Origin: Streptomyces sp. NBC_01481
GTDB lineage: Bacteria > Actinomycetota > Actinomycetes > Streptomycetales > Streptomycetaceae
DNA: 64,000 nucleotides
Reading direction: 5' to 3'
Assembly: GCF_026339995.1 (NCBI RefSeq)
Contig: NZ_JAPEPT010000004.1
Span: 248,001 to 312,000 of the forward strand
Shown: one piece after another, positions 52,124 to 63,398 of the stretch
Position numbering within the stretch: position 1 is the stretch's first letter
Layout: the number at the start of each line of letters is the position of its first letter
Position numbers and translations under genes: made by a program
The notes under the pieces: generated by a model
Told to the model about the DNA's origin: nothing
What the model saw: the letters and a program-made list of their open reading frames with translations, nothing else
Databases searched by the model: none

Positions 52124-52633
52124 ATGAACAGCTCAGATTTGCTGGCCGATGCGTTCGAGCGCATCCGGGAAGCAGTACATGGTGCCGTCGAGGGGCTTTC
52201 GCCGGACGACCTCAATGCCCGGCTGGACCCCGACGCGAACTCGATCGCCTGGCTCGTGTGGCATCTTTCACGCATCCAGGACGACCACGTGTCCGACGCG
52301 GCCGCGGTGGAGCAGGTGTGGTTCTCACAGAAGTGGGCGGACCGTTTCGAGCTGCCCTTCGCCAGGGGAGCGACCGGCTTCGGCCACACCAGCAAGCAGG
52401 TCGCCGCGGTACGGGTCGAGTCCGCCGAGCTGCTGCTCGGCTACTTCGACGCCGTCCACGAGCAGACCGTGCGATTCGTCGGCGGCCTCGACGACGCGGC
52501 ACTCGACAGCGTGGTGGACGAGTCCTGGTCCCCGCCGGTCACCCTGGGCGTCCGTCTGGTCAGCGTCATCGCCGACGATCTGCAGCACGCGGGCCAGGCG
52601 GCTTTCGTGCGGGGCTCTCTGGAACGCCGGTAG
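52124..52633 (+). CDS. DinB family protein (DUF664/mycothiol-transferase-like)
   Basis: 169 aa from the ATG at 52124 (AAGGGA upstream). DinB four-helix features: LLADAFERIREAVHGAVEGL, the metal-binding His of IAWLVWHLSRIQDDHVSD, and a third His in DDLQHAGQAAFVRG. Families of this type use thiols such as mycothiol in detoxification. Exact reaction unknown. Confidence 0.85.
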   Translation: MNSSDLLADAFERIREAVHGAVEGLSPDDLNARLDPDANSIAWLVWHLSRIQDDHVSDAAAVEQVWFSQKWADRFELPFARGATGFGHTSKQVAAVRVESAELLLGYFDAVHEQTVRFVGGLDDAALDSVVDESWSPPVTLGVRLVSVIADDLQHAGQAAFVRGSLERR

Positions 52634-52652
52634 CCGGAACAATGAGGACTGC

Positions 52653-52683
52653 GGTGCCGCCGGGTCCCGGACCCGGCGGCACC
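52653..52683. terminator. Near-perfect 31-bp palindrome between convergent genes
   Basis: GGTGCCGCCGGGTCC - C - GGACCCGGCGGCACC. It lies between the DinB-family stop and the trypsin-like protease stop. Confidence 0.85.
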
Positions 52684-52705
52684 TGTGGAGCATGTGTGGC
52701 AGCTG

Positions 52706-53584
52706 CTACGGCAGCTTCGCGAAGGGGGAGAGGAAGGCGCGGGCCCCGGGGGTGTCCAGGCGGTACGCGACGTTCGTGGCGTAGCACGGCGTGTCGCCCG
52801 TGATCGTGGTGGCGACCAGGGTGATCTTCCCGCCCAGCGTGGCGAAGTTGGGGCCGCCGGAGTCGCCGTAGCACGCGCCGCCGTTGCCCTGCGGCGCGGT
52901 CATCGCGAGGCGTACCCAGGCGGTGTTGAGCGCGTCGAAGGTGACCGGGGCCTTCATCCGCACACCGCCGCCGGGATGGGTCTGGCCGCCGGGGCCTCGC
53001 TGGGCCTCCTGCGTCCCGTAACCGGCCACGAAGAACGAGGTGTCATTGAGCCCCTGCGGACCCAGCGCACCCAGTGCCCCGGCCTTGGGAAGCGTGGCCG
53101 GGGTGAACGTCCAGCGCGACTTGACCTGAGCGGCGGGCAGTTCGATCACCGAGATGTCATGCGTGTCCGAGGCAGGGCCCGGGTATGCGGGGTGGCTGTG
53201 GGCCGTGCCCTGGACGGCGACGGCCTTCGCCACGGCCGCCGGGTCGCCGGGGTGCGCGGCGGAGGCTTTGTCGAGTGCGCCCTGTACGTCCTGGTCGAGG
53301 GAGACGTAGAACTTCACGTTCGCCGGCCAGTCGGTGGTGCAGTGCGCGGCGGTCAGGAAGGTGTCCGCGTCGATCATGGTGCCCGAGCAGACCCAGTCGA
53401 CCCGGTCGGGGGTCGCGGGGTTGTCGTCGTTGTCCCAGGTGGCGACGAGCGCACCGACTTCGGTGCGCTCCGGCGCGGGCATCGCGTTGTACGAGTTGAT
53501 CGCTGAGGACGGCAGAGCGGCGCCGAACACCAGGGCGCAGGCCGCGGCGCTGACGGTACTCAGGCGTACTGGAACGGCAGTCAA
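52706..53584 (-). CDS. Secreted trypsin-like serine protease (S1)
   Basis: 292 aa from a TTG at 53584, which opens the signal peptide VPVRLSTVSAAACALVFGAA; an AAGGG site precedes it. The longer frame to 53932 has no signal sequence at its start. Triad: His in TFLTAAHCTTD, Asp in DTHDISVIEL, Ser in CYGDSGGPNF. No prodomain or carbohydrate-binding domain is seen. A terminator hairpin separates it from the preceding gene. Confidence 0.88.
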   Translation of the reverse strand: MTAVPVRLSTVSAAACALVFGAALPSSAINSYNAMPAPERTEVGALVATWDNDDNPATPDRVDWVCSGTMIDADTFLTAAHCTTDWPANVKFYVSLDQDVQGALDKASAAHPGDPAAVAKAVAVQGTAHSHPAYPGPASDTHDISVIELPAAQVKSRWTFTPATLPKAGALGALGPQGLNDTSFFVAGYGTQEAQRGPGGQTHPGGGVRMKAPVTFDALNTAWVRLAMTAPQGNGGACYGDSGGPNFATLGGKITLVATTITGDTPCYATNVAYRLDTPGARAFLSPFAKLP

Positions 53585-53819
53585 GAGAAGCCCTTCGGTA
53601 TGAGGGAACTGGGGTTCTCCTGTGGGGGTGAGCGACAGTGAAGCGCGCGGGTGGCCGGTGCGGCAAGAGTGCCGGGAATCCTTGGCTGTTGTTTGACGGA
53701 TCTCCTGTTGCGTACGGGGTGTCGCAGCAAGGTTTGCGCTGACCGGTCCGGCCCCCCCGGGGGCTGCGGACGAGCGCCGGGTTCTGGTGAGGGCCGGGGC
53801 GCCCGTAATCCGCAAGGCA

Positions 53820-55058
53820 TTACGGGACGGGGGAGGCCGCCTTCTCCAGCGGTTCCGGTTCGGGCGCCCGGCGCAGCGCCTGACGGGCCGACCACACGAC
53901 GGACACCAGCGGTACGGCCACCACCGCGCCAAGGATCCCGGCCGCGATGGCGCCGCCGATGACCGTGAGCGCGACCACCACCGGGTGCAGCCGAACCGCC
54001 CAGCTCATCACGATGGGGTGCAGGAGATGGCCCTCGATCTGCCCGATGATCACGATGAGCGCGATGACCAGCCCCGCGATGAGCGGACCTTTCGCTGCCA
54101 GGGCCACCACGGCGGCGACGGCCAGGGCGATGGGCGAGCCGATGAGCGGAATGAAGGCGGCGAAGAACTCCAGCAGAGCCAGCGGGAGCGCGAGCGGCAC
54201 GCCGAGGATGAACAGGGCCACCCCGACCAGGACGGCATTGGTCGCGGCCACCAGCACGATTCCGTGCGTGTAGCCGGTGAAGGTCCGCCAGGCCGCACGG
54301 CCCGCGACCGACACCCGTTCCCGGGCGGCCACCGGAAGCTGCTCGCAGAACCAGCCCCACTGCCGGTCGCCGGAGTGAATGAAGAAGACCGAGCAGAACA
54401 GGGCCAGCGCGAGCACCGTCAGCACCTCGACCAGCCTGTGCGCGCCGCTCATCGCCGTACTGATGAGGGTGGAGCGGTGGCTCGAAAGGAACTGCCCGAT
54501 CCGGGACTGGAGGTCGGTGAGTGCGTCAGGGTTGAGCCGGAACGGCGGCTTCTCAAGCCAGCGCTCGATTCTTCCGATGCCTGCCTCGAACTCCCGTTGC
54601 AGTCCGGCCCGCTCTCCCGCCACCGACTCGCCGATCAGGGCCAGCACCCCGAGGACGATGACGATGCTGCCGAGCAGGGACACCGCGACGGCGAGCGGTC
54701 GCGGCATCACGCGCCCCAGCAGGTCGGCGACCGGCCGCAGCATCGCGGTGACGACCAAGCCGAGAAAGACCGCCACGGCAATCTCGTGGAACCGGCCCAG
54801 CACCGAGAAGACGGCATACACGAGGGCACCCACCACGAGGACCCGCCAGGCGTACGAGGCTGCCGTCTGCAGTGCGGGATGCACCGGCAGCCGGTCGCCG
54901 GGCCGGGAGCGGGACAGCGGCCCCCCGCCCGGGTTCCCGGCCGCCGGGCGGCTGATGCCGTGCAGGGCTTGACGCGTCGCAGTGCGGATCCGGCGCCGGC
55001 GCCCTACGGAGGGCCGGCCGGGGTCCGGGTTGCTGGACTGCGGATCCGATGGCCACAT
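53820..55058 (-). CDS. AI-2E family transporter (membrane permease)
   Basis: 412 aa from the ATG at 55058 (weak ribosome site; the true start could lie nearby). About seven to eight helices; a first hydrophilic 70 residues, then VGALVYAVFSVLGRFHEIAV. AI-2E/PerM family features include HGIVLVAATNAVLVGVALFI, FIPLIGSPIALAVAAVVAL and QIEGHLLHPIVMSWAVRLHP. Function is not settled for the family (AI-2 export, sodium-proton antiport or other). It is divergent from isocitrate dehydrogenase. Confidence 0.82.
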   Translation of the reverse strand: MWPSDPQSSNPDPGRPSVGRRRRIRTATRQALHGISRPAAGNPGGGPLSRSRPGDRLPVHPALQTAASYAWRVLVVGALVYAVFSVLGRFHEIAVAVFLGLVVTAMLRPVADLLGRVMPRPLAVAVSLLGSIVIVLGVLALIGESVAGERAGLQREFEAGIGRIERWLEKPPFRLNPDALTDLQSRIGQFLSSHRSTLISTAMSGAHRLVEVLTVLALALFCSVFFIHSGDRQWGWFCEQLPVAARERVSVAGRAAWRTFTGYTHGIVLVAATNAVLVGVALFILGVPLALPLALLEFFAAFIPLIGSPIALAVAAVVALAAKGPLIAGLVIALIVIIGQIEGHLLHPIVMSWAVRLHPVVVALTVIGGAIAAGILGAVVAVPLVSVVWSARQALRRAPEPEPLEKAASPVP

Positions 55059-55269
55059 CCACAAGCACGTACCACCGGGGGCGCCCCGTGCCACGCCACC
55101 GGCGCGATATTCGCCCGAAGGCACCCCGATCCAGGGCACCGGATCCCTGCCCGGCACAGAGCGTGGCGCCCGGTTCCAATTCCCGGTGGGGCAGGGCCCT
55201 GCCGGGTGGCGCCCGAACACGAGATATCTTGATGTCGAGCAATGTTGCAGACGTGGAGTGGAGTATCCG

Positions 55270-57489
<2,220 letters not shown>

Positions 57490-57530
57490 CGCGAAGGCGG
57501 CGGCACGGACGCCGTCCGTCCGCACCTGTT

Positions 57531-57564
57531 CCGCCCCGGTCGGCACTCATGCCGACCGGGGCGG
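57531..57564. terminator. Bidirectional terminator between idh and the TetR gene
   Basis: CCGCCCCGGTCGGCA and TGCCGACCGGGGCGG form a perfect 15-bp stem with a CTCA loop. The stop codon of the convergent TetR gene (57547-57549) lies within the loop, so the hairpin overlaps the end of its coding region. Confidence 0.9.
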
Positions 57565-58278
57565 CTTCGTTGTCCGGGCCGTGGAGCCGAGCTGGGCGGA
57601 TGCGCTGTCCAGCAGCATGTCCAGGGCCGTGGGATACGCGCTGTGGTTCATGCGGGCGACGAGCAGGTGCGCCGTGGCCGCGATGTGGGGATGCGTCGTC
57701 GCGGGCAGCCGGGCATAGGTGGCCCGCCAGACCTCCTCGTCCGCCTCGCGCGCCGCGGCAGGCAGCGCGAGTGAGGCCGCGTCCAGCGCGGCGAAGGCCA
57801 GGGTCTGGTCGATGAACGCCTGATAGATCCGGACGGCGTCGGCGTCCGTGAAGCCCGCCGTACGCAGCACCCCGAGGATCGTCTCGTCGGCGGCGACCTC
57901 GTGCGCCCTGCCGGACACCCGACTCGCGGTGAGGACGGCCGCCTGGGGGTGCCCGAGGTACGCGGCGTGGATGCGCAGCCCCAGTTCCCGCAGGTCGGCC
58001 CGCCAGTCACCGGTGCTCTTCCAGCCCGCCACGGCCCGCCCGACGAGCACGTCCCCGATGGCGAGCGTCAGGTCGTCGATGCCGCTGAAGTACCGGTACA
58101 GGGTGCTCGGGTCCGCGCCCAGGGCGGTGCCGAGGCGGCGCACGGTCAGGCCCGCGCTCCCGTGCTCCCGCAGCATGCGCAGGGCGGTCTCAATGATCAG
58201 CTGCTCGGAGAGCACCGCCCCGTTCTTGGTGGGACGACGGCGTCGCCGGGCCTCTTCCGGCACGACGGGCTTGGCCAC
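57547..58278 (-). CDS. TetR family transcriptional regulator (TetR_C_1-like)
   Basis: 243 aa from a GTG preceded by AAGGAG. The N-terminal helix-turn-helix is EQLIIETALRMLREHGSAGLTVRRL, then GADPSTLYRYFSGIDDLTLAI (consecutive family segments). The ligand domain resembles the tetracycline-repressor C-terminal family (RAHEVAADETILGVLRTAGF). It is divergent from the saccharopine-dehydrogenase-like gene, which is its likely target. Confidence 0.9.
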   Translation of the reverse strand: MAKPVVPEEARRRRRPTKNGAVLSEQLIIETALRMLREHGSAGLTVRRLGTALGADPSTLYRYFSGIDDLTLAIGDVLVGRAVAGWKSTGDWRADLRELGLRIHAAYLGHPQAAVLTASRVSGRAHEVAADETILGVLRTAGFTDADAVRIYQAFIDQTLAFAALDAASLALPAAAREADEEVWRATYARLPATTHPHIAATAHLLVARMNHSAYPTALDMLLDSASAQLGSTARTTKPPRSA

Positions 58279-58457
58279 GGCGCACTCCTTCCACGGTGAC
58301 CGTGCGGACCCCGGCGAGCTTATGCCAACACCATTGACGTGAAAAGGGGCGCGAGCGTTGGATCGATGACAACGGGCGCCGCGACCGGAGCAGCGTCCTG
58401 CCCGTTATGACCACTGAATCTGCTATGCCCGCTGTGCCTTGGAAACGGAGTTCTGTC

Positions 58458-59681
58458 ATGCGTGTTCTGCTCGTGGGAGCCGGCGGCGTCGGTACCGCCA
58501 TCACCCGGATCGCGGCCCGCCGATCCTTCTTCGACCACATGGTCGTCGCCGACTACGACCTCTCCCGCGCCCAGGCCGCCGTCGCGGCTCTGGAGCCGGA
58601 CGGCCGCTTCCGCGCCGTACGGATCGACGCGAGCGACGAGGGGGCCGTCACCGCTCTGCTGAAGGAGCAGCGATGCGACGTGCTGCTCAACGCGACCGAC
58701 CCACGCTTCGTGATGCCGCTGTTCCAGGCGGCCCTGGCCGCCGGGGCGCACTACCTGGACATGGCGATGTCGCTGTCCCGCCCGCACCCGGAGCGTCCGT
58801 ACGAGCAGTGCGGAGTCAAGCTCGGCGACGCCCAGTTCGAGCGGGCCGGGGACTGGGAGCAGGCTGGATCGCTCGCCCTCGTCGGCATCGGCGTCGAACC
58901 CGGCCTGTCCGACGTCTTCGCGCGGCACGCCGCCGACGAACTCTTCGACGAGATAGAGGAGATCGGCATCCGCGACGGGGCGAACCTCACGGTCGACGGA
59001 TACGACTTCGCGCCCTCGTTCAGCATCTGGACCACCATCGAGGAATGCCTCAACGCACCCGTCGTCTACGAGGCGGGCCGCGGCTGGTTCACCACCCCGC
59101 CCTTCAGCGAGCCCGAGATCTTCGACTTCCCCGAAGGGATCGGACCCGTCGAGTGCGTCAACGTCGAGCACGAGGAGGTGCTGCTGGTGCCGCGCTGGGT
59201 GGACGCGGGACGCGTGACCTTCAAGTACGGCCTCGGAGAGGAGTTCATCCGTACGCTGCAGACGCTGCATCTGCTGGGTCTGGACCGCACCGATCCGGTG
59301 CCGGTGGCCGCGGCGGACGGGTCGGGTACGGTCCTCGTCTCCCCGCGCGACGTGGTCGCCGCCTGCCTGCCCGACCCGGCAACCCTCGGGGAGCGCATGC
59401 ACGGCAAGACCTGCGCGGGCACCTGGGTGAAGGGAACCAAGGACGGCCGACCGCGCGAGGTCTACCTGTACCACGTGGTCGACAACCAGTGGTCGATGCG
59501 TGAATACGGCTGCCAGGCCGTCGTATGGCAGACCGCGATCAACCCGGTCGTCGCCCTGGAACTGATCGCCGCGGGCACCTGGACCGGCAGCGGTGTCCTC
59601 GGCCCCGAGGCGCTCCCCGCCCGGCCCTTCCTGGACCTGCTGACCGAGTACGGCTCGCCGTGGGGCATGCGGGAGCAGTGA
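58458..59681 (+). CDS. Saccharopine dehydrogenase family protein
   Basis: 407 aa from the ATG at 58458 (ACGGAG upstream); an ATG at 58407 is in frame but gives a poor N-terminus. NAD(P)-binding MRVLLVGAGGVGTAITRIAARRS, DVLLNATDPRFVMPLFQAAL and LALVGIGVEPGLSDVFARHA (family segments) match saccharopine dehydrogenase/carboxynorspermidine synthase relatives. Its substrate is probably an amino acid or polyamine precursor. Regulated in all likelihood by the divergent TetR gene at 57547. Confidence 0.85.
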   Translation: MRVLLVGAGGVGTAITRIAARRSFFDHMVVADYDLSRAQAAVAALEPDGRFRAVRIDASDEGAVTALLKEQRCDVLLNATDPRFVMPLFQAALAAGAHYLDMAMSLSRPHPERPYEQCGVKLGDAQFERAGDWEQAGSLALVGIGVEPGLSDVFARHAADELFDEIEEIGIRDGANLTVDGYDFAPSFSIWTTIEECLNAPVVYEAGRGWFTTPPFSEPEIFDFPEGIGPVECVNVEHEEVLLVPRWVDAGRVTFKYGLGEEFIRTLQTLHLLGLDRTDPVPVAAADGSGTVLVSPRDVVAACLPDPATLGERMHGKTCAGTWVKGTKDGRPREVYLYHVVDNQWSMREYGCQAVVWQTAINPVVALELIAAGTWTGSGVLGPEALPARPFLDLLTEYGSPWGMREQ

Positions 59682-59897
59682 GAGCGCCCGCCGACGTTCT
59701 TCAGGCCCGCGCCACCGCCCCGCCGGAGCCGTACTCCTGACCCGAATCAAAGAATCTCGGTTCGTACTGAGCAGAACAGTCCCCGTCTCCGTATCCCTGT
59801 GCGTCGTGCTGTGCCCTCCGCCCGAGCGGGCGAGGGCACGGTCCGGCTCGGCCGAGGGCACGACGTCCCGGCGCGACGACCACAGAGGGGCGGACCA

Positions 59898-61322
59898 GTG
59901 AGGTACAGGCAGAGACACAAGCGGTCCAGATGGATCGGCATCACTGTTGCCGGAGTGGCGGCTCTGGCCGTCGGGGGCGGGGCGATGCTGATGACCGACA
60001 ACAACGCCTCGGCCGCGCGTGACTCCTGGGGCGGGCAGGCCGCACAGGCACCGATGACCATCAACTGCCCTGACGTCGCAGTCCGTTTGTCGAACGTTCC
60101 GGAGCAGGCACGGCCGGCCGTGGACAATCAACTGGCGCAGCTGGACACTCAGGTCGCGGATGCCTACGAGCAACTCGCCGCGGCCGGCACGCAAACCGAC
60201 CGGAGCTGGGTGCGCACGCGCGTGCTGGAGCCGCTCTCGTCCCAGCGCCGCGGCACCCTGGACCGTATCGCCACCGAGATCGAGCGCGTCTCGAACCGGC
60301 CTGCTGGTCTGGAATCGATGGCCTCCTGCACCGTCAAGAAGGACGACGTGGCCCCCGCTGCCGCACCCGCGTCCGGCTCCGCGGCTCCGAACGCCCCCGC
60401 TCCGAGCGCTTCCGCCCCTGCCAGCGGCGACAAGGCGCAGACCGGCCCCCGCAGGTCGGACTTCGTGGACATCCGCAGAGTGCGACCGAATGTCGCGGCG
60501 CCGCGCCTCCAGGCCAACGCCTCGCGCGGCACGTTCAAGTCCCGCTGCGGGCGCAACGAGAACAAGCACTTCAACCCCGACAACGTGATCGTGGCCCCCG
60601 GCGTGAGCAACGGTGCCCACCACATGCACGACTACGTCGGCAATCTCGAGACCGACGCCTTCGCCACCAACGACGACCTCGCCGCCGCCGGGACGACCTG
60701 CACGAACGGCGACCGCTCCACTCACTACTGGCCGGTCCTGCGACTGCGCAACGGAAAAGTCGAGAGCGACGCGAGCCTCCCCGGCGGAGGCCAGGACGGC
60801 AACGTCGGACGCATTCTCCAGCCCGCTTCCGTACAACTCACCTTCCGCGGCAGCCCCGTCAGCAAGGTGACGGCGATGCCCACGTTCCTGCGCATCATCA
60901 CCGGCGACGCCAAGGCGTTCACCAACGGAACGGCCAACGCCAACGCGTCCTGGAGCTGCACCGGCTTCGAGAACCGGCAGCTGAAGGAGAAGTACCCGAT
61001 CTGTCCGCAGGGCAGCAATGTGGTGCGTACCTTCAACTTCCAGAGTTGCTGGGACGGCAGCAACACCGACAGCGCGAACCACCGCACGCATGTGGCCTTC
61101 GCCCGCCCCAACGGCACGTGTCCCAAGGGATTCAGGGCCATACCCCAGCTGGTCCAGCGGATCACCTACAAGATCGCGCCCGGCTCGGTCTTCGCCGTCG
61201 ACAGCTTCCCCGAGCAGTTGCACAAGCCCGGCACAGACCACGGTGACTTCATCAACGTGATGTCCTCGTCGCTGATGAAGAAGGCGGTGAGCTGCGTCAA
61301 CAGCGGCCGCAGGTGCGGCTGA
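59898..61322 (+). CDS. Secreted DUF1996 protein
   Basis: 474 aa from a GTG at 59898 (AGAGGGG upstream). The N-terminus (RYRQRHKRSRWIGITVAGVA...) has a signal or anchor helix. Then there is a helical region (residues about 60-160), a Pro/Ala/Ser linker (about 165-195) and a DUF1996 domain: SRCGRNENKHFNPDNVIVAP, GAHHMHDYVGNLETDAF, HYWPVLRL and DSFPEQLHKPGTDHGDF. The conserved His residues suggest metal or active-site roles, but the family has no known activity. A terminator follows. Confidence 0.85.
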   Translation: MRYRQRHKRSRWIGITVAGVAALAVGGGAMLMTDNNASAARDSWGGQAAQAPMTINCPDVAVRLSNVPEQARPAVDNQLAQLDTQVADAYEQLAAAGTQTDRSWVRTRVLEPLSSQRRGTLDRIATEIERVSNRPAGLESMASCTVKKDDVAPAAAPASGSAAPNAPAPSASAPASGDKAQTGPRRSDFVDIRRVRPNVAAPRLQANASRGTFKSRCGRNENKHFNPDNVIVAPGVSNGAHHMHDYVGNLETDAFATNDDLAAAGTTCTNGDRSTHYWPVLRLRNGKVESDASLPGGGQDGNVGRILQPASVQLTFRGSPVSKVTAMPTFLRIITGDAKAFTNGTANANASWSCTGFENRQLKEKYPICPQGSNVVRTFNFQSCWDGSNTDSANHRTHVAFARPNGTCPKGFRAIPQLVQRITYKIAPGSVFAVDSFPEQLHKPGTDHGDFINVMSSSLMKKAVSCVNSGRRCG

Positions 61323-61331
61323 CGCCCGGCG

Positions 61332-61367
61332 GACCCGGCACGGCGAAGCGCGTCGCTGCCGGGTCCA
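61332..61367. terminator. Hairpin after the DUF1996 gene
   Basis: GGACCCGGCA and TGCCGGGTCC pair over a 16-nt loop, 9 bp after the stop and before the convergent DUF5996 gene. Confidence 0.7.
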
Positions 61368-61398
61368 CGGCAGGCCTTCGGCCGTAAGCCCGGCGGCT

Positions 61399-62349
61399 TC
61401 AGAGTCCGCCGGGCGGGAGGGGCAGTCGCGGGTCCGTGATGCCGCCCGGAGAGGCGAAGTGGCCGACGTCCCAGCCCGCGCGCCGGGCACCGCCCTGGTA
61501 CGCGCTCTCGTAGAAGGCGAGGACGGTGGCACGAGGATCGCTCTCGGCGCGTGCCGCGTCGTAGGGCAGCACGGCCAGGTGGGTCTCGTAGCGCGGTGAC
61601 CAGTACGCCGACGCGGGTTCGAGGGGCTCCTCAGTCAGTCCCGCGGGCTCGGGCGCCGTGTAGGAGTAGAACGCCGGCTCGGGAAACAACTCGTCACCGA
61701 ACCAGAATCCGAAGCTGATCAACTCCCGCGAGTACGCCTCTCGCGTCACCGGATCGACTTCCGGCGGCTGGTCGGTGTGCCGCCCCGAGAACCGGGTGTG
61801 GGCGATGTCGAGCGAATGCCAGAAATGGTGGACGGGGCTGGCCTTTCCCGCGAAGCCGGAAGCGAATTCCTCCAGTACGACGGCCACCTGGCTGAGGAGC
61901 CGCCAGTAGCCGTTGGCCAGTACGGGATCGTAGGCCGCGTGCTCGGTGTCCTCGGCGAACGGCCGGCCTGCATCGGGCAGCCCGTAGGGCTTGGGAAGGC
62001 TGATTCTCACCCCGAGGCCCAGGGCGGCCAGAGCATCGAGCGTGTTGTCGTGGAAGGACGCGACGGACTGGCCCGCGAGCGGGAACGACCTTGCTCTGCC
62101 GTCCAGCGTTGACACGACGAGTCGGTGGTCGACGAAGTCGAAGTCGACCGTGAAGACCGAGGTGCCGTCGACGTCTCTCATCGGACGTGTCGTGATGCCG
62201 CGACCGGTGAGATGGAAGGGAACGTTCCACCAGTGGTTGCGCCGGGAACTCGCGGCGAGGCGGATCTTGCCGACGATCTGCTCGAATCGATGCAGCGTCT
62301 CTTTGGTGTCCTGCCACTCGCTGAGCGGCATCGGCGGGAACAGCTCCAT
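61399..62349 (-). CDS. DUF5996 family protein
   Basis: 316 aa from the ATG at 62349 (AGGAAAGG upstream). It starts MELFPPMPLSEWQDTKETLH and has the family-typical HWWNVPFHLTGRGITTRPM, FDFVDHRLVVSTLDGR, VHHFWHSLDIAHTRFSGRH and SFGFWFGDELFPEPAFYSYT. The domain is widespread in actinobacteria and proteobacteria without assigned function. It is on the same strand 98 bp after the membrane protein gene at 62448. Confidence 0.82.
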   Translation of the reverse strand: MELFPPMPLSEWQDTKETLHRFEQIVGKIRLAASSRRNHWWNVPFHLTGRGITTRPMRDVDGTSVFTVDFDFVDHRLVVSTLDGRARSFPLAGQSVASFHDNTLDALAALGLGVRISLPKPYGLPDAGRPFAEDTEHAAYDPVLANGYWRLLSQVAVVLEEFASGFAGKASPVHHFWHSLDIAHTRFSGRHTDQPPEVDPVTREAYSRELISFGFWFGDELFPEPAFYSYTAPEPAGLTEEPLEPASAYWSPRYETHLAVLPYDAARAESDPRATVLAFYESAYQGGARRAGWDVGHFASPGGITDPRLPLPPGGL

Positions 62350-62447
62350 CGCGGCACCTTTCCTGCCCGGCGCGCCTGCTGGCCAGGCCCTTCCATGATG
62401 ACCACGCCTGACACGTACGGCATCCTGCCGCACCGCGAGGCGCGACC

Positions 62448-63284
62448 TTAGGGGCGCTCGAAGAGCTGCAGTACGCCGCCGACCGAGAAACACGCGGCGC
62501 CGGTGATGGTCCCCCATTTGGCGACGGCGGCGTTGATCACATCCCCGGTGGTCGGGTTGGTGAAGTCGGCCAGCGCCGCGACCAGGAACAGCGCCGAGCC
62601 GAGCTGGTTGACGGCGACGATCCACCAGCCGAGGTTCCGTACGCGCAGCCGGGGAGGGCCGTGGCTGACCTCGACGAGGGCAAGGTGCCCGGAGATGAGG
62701 AACAGCAGGCATCCGATGAGGTCCGGCGTCCAGATCAGCCGGTTCACCTGCTGGGAGGACAGCCCCTTGAAGAAGGAGTCCAGAAGGTTGACCCCGAACA
62801 CCAGCGTGCCCGCGAACAGGACGAACGTACTCAGCCAGTCGATCTGCAGGGGCTCGTAACTCCACCACCGCCACCGATGCGTGACCAGGGTGCCCCCCTC
62901 GCTGCGGCGCCTCGGGGCGTTGACCGTCTGCAGCAGGGAGGCGTACGCGCCGGCGGTGAAGAACAGGCCCCCGACGAGGTAGACCGTGGCGCTCAGCGTC
63001 GGATCGCCGGACCCGAACTGGGCGAGTGCGGCGCCGAGGACGAACAGCGCTCCACCGATCGTGAATGACACCGCGGCCACCGCGTTGAGGGCGCGAAGCC
63101 GGTGGAGGGCTTCCTCGTCGGCGTACTGCGTGACGGCCTCGGCTCCCTCGGGCCGGACCGTGAGCGTCCCGCGTTTGCGGGCCGCGCGTGATTCCCAGAC
63201 CGCGGTGCCGCCCCCGGCGAAGCGCCAGGTGAGGCGCGTGGTGAACGGTCCAGCGCCCTCGGCGCGCTCTTCGCTGTGACTCAC
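62448..63284 (-). CDS. Polytopic membrane protein (YrhK-like)
   Basis: 278 aa from a GTG at 63284. About seven helices: residues 68-90, 100-120, 145-168, 182-205, 215-235 and 250-272 are the clearest. The hydrophilic N-terminal 60 residues include TRLTWRFAGGGTAVWESRAA. The C-terminal half has YrhK-type repeats (LIGCLLFLISGHLALVE). Function unknown. The gene precedes DUF5996 on the same strand. Confidence 0.7.
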   Translation of the reverse strand: MSHSEERAEGAGPFTTRLTWRFAGGGTAVWESRAARKRGTLTVRPEGAEAVTQYADEEALHRLRALNAVAAVSFTIGGALFVLGAALAQFGSGDPTLSATVYLVGGLFFTAGAYASLLQTVNAPRRRSEGGTLVTHRWRWWSYEPLQIDWLSTFVLFAGTLVFGVNLLDSFFKGLSSQQVNRLIWTPDLIGCLLFLISGHLALVEVSHGPPRLRVRNLGWWIVAVNQLGSALFLVAALADFTNPTTGDVINAAVAKWGTITGAACFSVGGVLQLFERP

Positions 63285-63398
63285 GTGCCGAGCCTACGAG
63301 CGAGTGCACGCCGGAACGCGGACCTCTTGGCTGGTCCGGGTGGCGGGGGAGTGGGACCCTATGAGTGGGGTGTCTGCCGAGGGGACTCGGGAGGGCCG

